Part shown: one piece after another, positions 25,820 to 25,886 of the stretch
Layout of the letters: every line of letters starts with the position of its first letter
Position numbering within the stretch: the first letter of the stretch is position 1
From: a virus
Direction: 5' to 3' (one strand)
IMG/VR virus record: IMGVR_UViG_3300033146_001183
Location: 1 to 25,886 of that record
Length of the DNA stretch: 25,886 bases
Program-made: the position numbers and the translations under genes
The notes under the pieces: model-generated
What the model saw: only the letters and a program-made list of their open reading frames with translations
The model's database searches: none
What the model was told of the DNA's origin: nothing

Positions 25820-25886
25820 ATGGAAGACTTATGGCAAGAGAAGTATAGACCTAAGGGTGGTATTAATAATGTGATTTTGCCTACCT
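25820..25886 (+). CDS. Start of clamp-loader ATPase large subunit (T4 gp44-like), cut by window end
   Basis: ATG 25820 behind AGGTG opens a frame that runs off the window after 22 residues. It begins MEDLWQEKYRPKG and continues INNVILP, matching the conserved N-terminus (W-x-E-K-Y-R-P ... ILP) of gp44/RFC-type clamp loaders, which precedes the Walker A region. The order clamp then loader is as in T4. Confidence 0.85.
   Translation, partial: MEDLWQEKYRPKGGINNVILPT

Overview
The window is a piece of a large, AT-rich (roughly 30% G+C by eye), tailed double-stranded DNA phage genome. The evidence is a T4-type replication and recombination set (RNase H-like 5' nuclease, probable UvsY, probable gp45 sliding clamp directly followed by the start of a gp44-type clamp loader), nucleotide metabolism genes (intein-bearing class II ribonucleotide reductase, dUTPase), lysis and cell-wall enzymes, and a long tRNA cluster invaded by homing endonuclease genes. 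Almost all genes lie on the + strand, with short overlaps (ATGA, TTGA, TAATG) and good Shine-Dalgarno sites. All three stop codons are used normally. The host cannot be named. A membrane-anchored transglycosylase, a TonB-like periplasm-spanning protein and promoters without a -35 box lean towards a Gram-negative host.

Layout. 1-160 is the tail end of an upstream protein, probably a virion protein. 161-350 holds three covarying hairpins, a terminator-like hairpin and a promoter. 352-6291 is a run of mostly small genes: transglycosylase, zinc ribbon, RNase H, UvsY-like protein, PD-(D/E)XK nuclease, a conserved phage protein and a two-membrane-segment coiled-coil protein. 6302-9880 is the class II RNR with a 460-residue LAGLIDADG intein. 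9972-13670 carries unknown proteins, a four-helix membrane protein, an FmdB-type zinc ribbon, a CHAP endolysin and a TonB-like repeat protein. 13706-17435 carries dUTPase, small proteins, Hsp20 and a large Gp88-like protein. 17428-23700 is the RNA region: about fourteen recognisable tRNAs (fMet/Met, Asp, Pro, Leu-TAG, Thr, a second CAT tRNA, Ser-GCT, Asn, Ser-TGA, Arg-TCT, Arg-TCG, Trp, Tyr, Phe), several aberrant or truncated tRNAs, several densely self-complementary non-tRNA segments and two homing endonuclease genes. 23756-25886 carries small genes, two of them on the minus strand, then the sliding clamp and the clamp loader.

Regulation. At least nine sites share a promoter-like motif: TATAAT (or a close match) with a T/G-rich extension and an xAxAC box whose start lies exactly 15 nt upstream of the TATAAT start. 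In six of them a start codon follows 17-26 nt after the end of the TATAAT. A separate AATAAATA-type element (possible T4-style late promoter) precedes Hsp20 and several genes of the RNA region, but the short motif alone is not statistically compelling in so AT-rich a genome.

Most unusual features: the three hairpins with covarying stems and an invariant loop (195-285); the tRNA cluster, where at least three tRNA-like genes keep acceptor, D and T parts but lack a complete anticodon arm; large self-complementary RNAs between the tRNAs; a uORF plus pseudoknot that covers the ribosome binding site of a homing endonuclease; and a GC-rich nonamer, GAACCCGTT, used in a coding repeat array, a non-coding repeat array and many dispersed sites.
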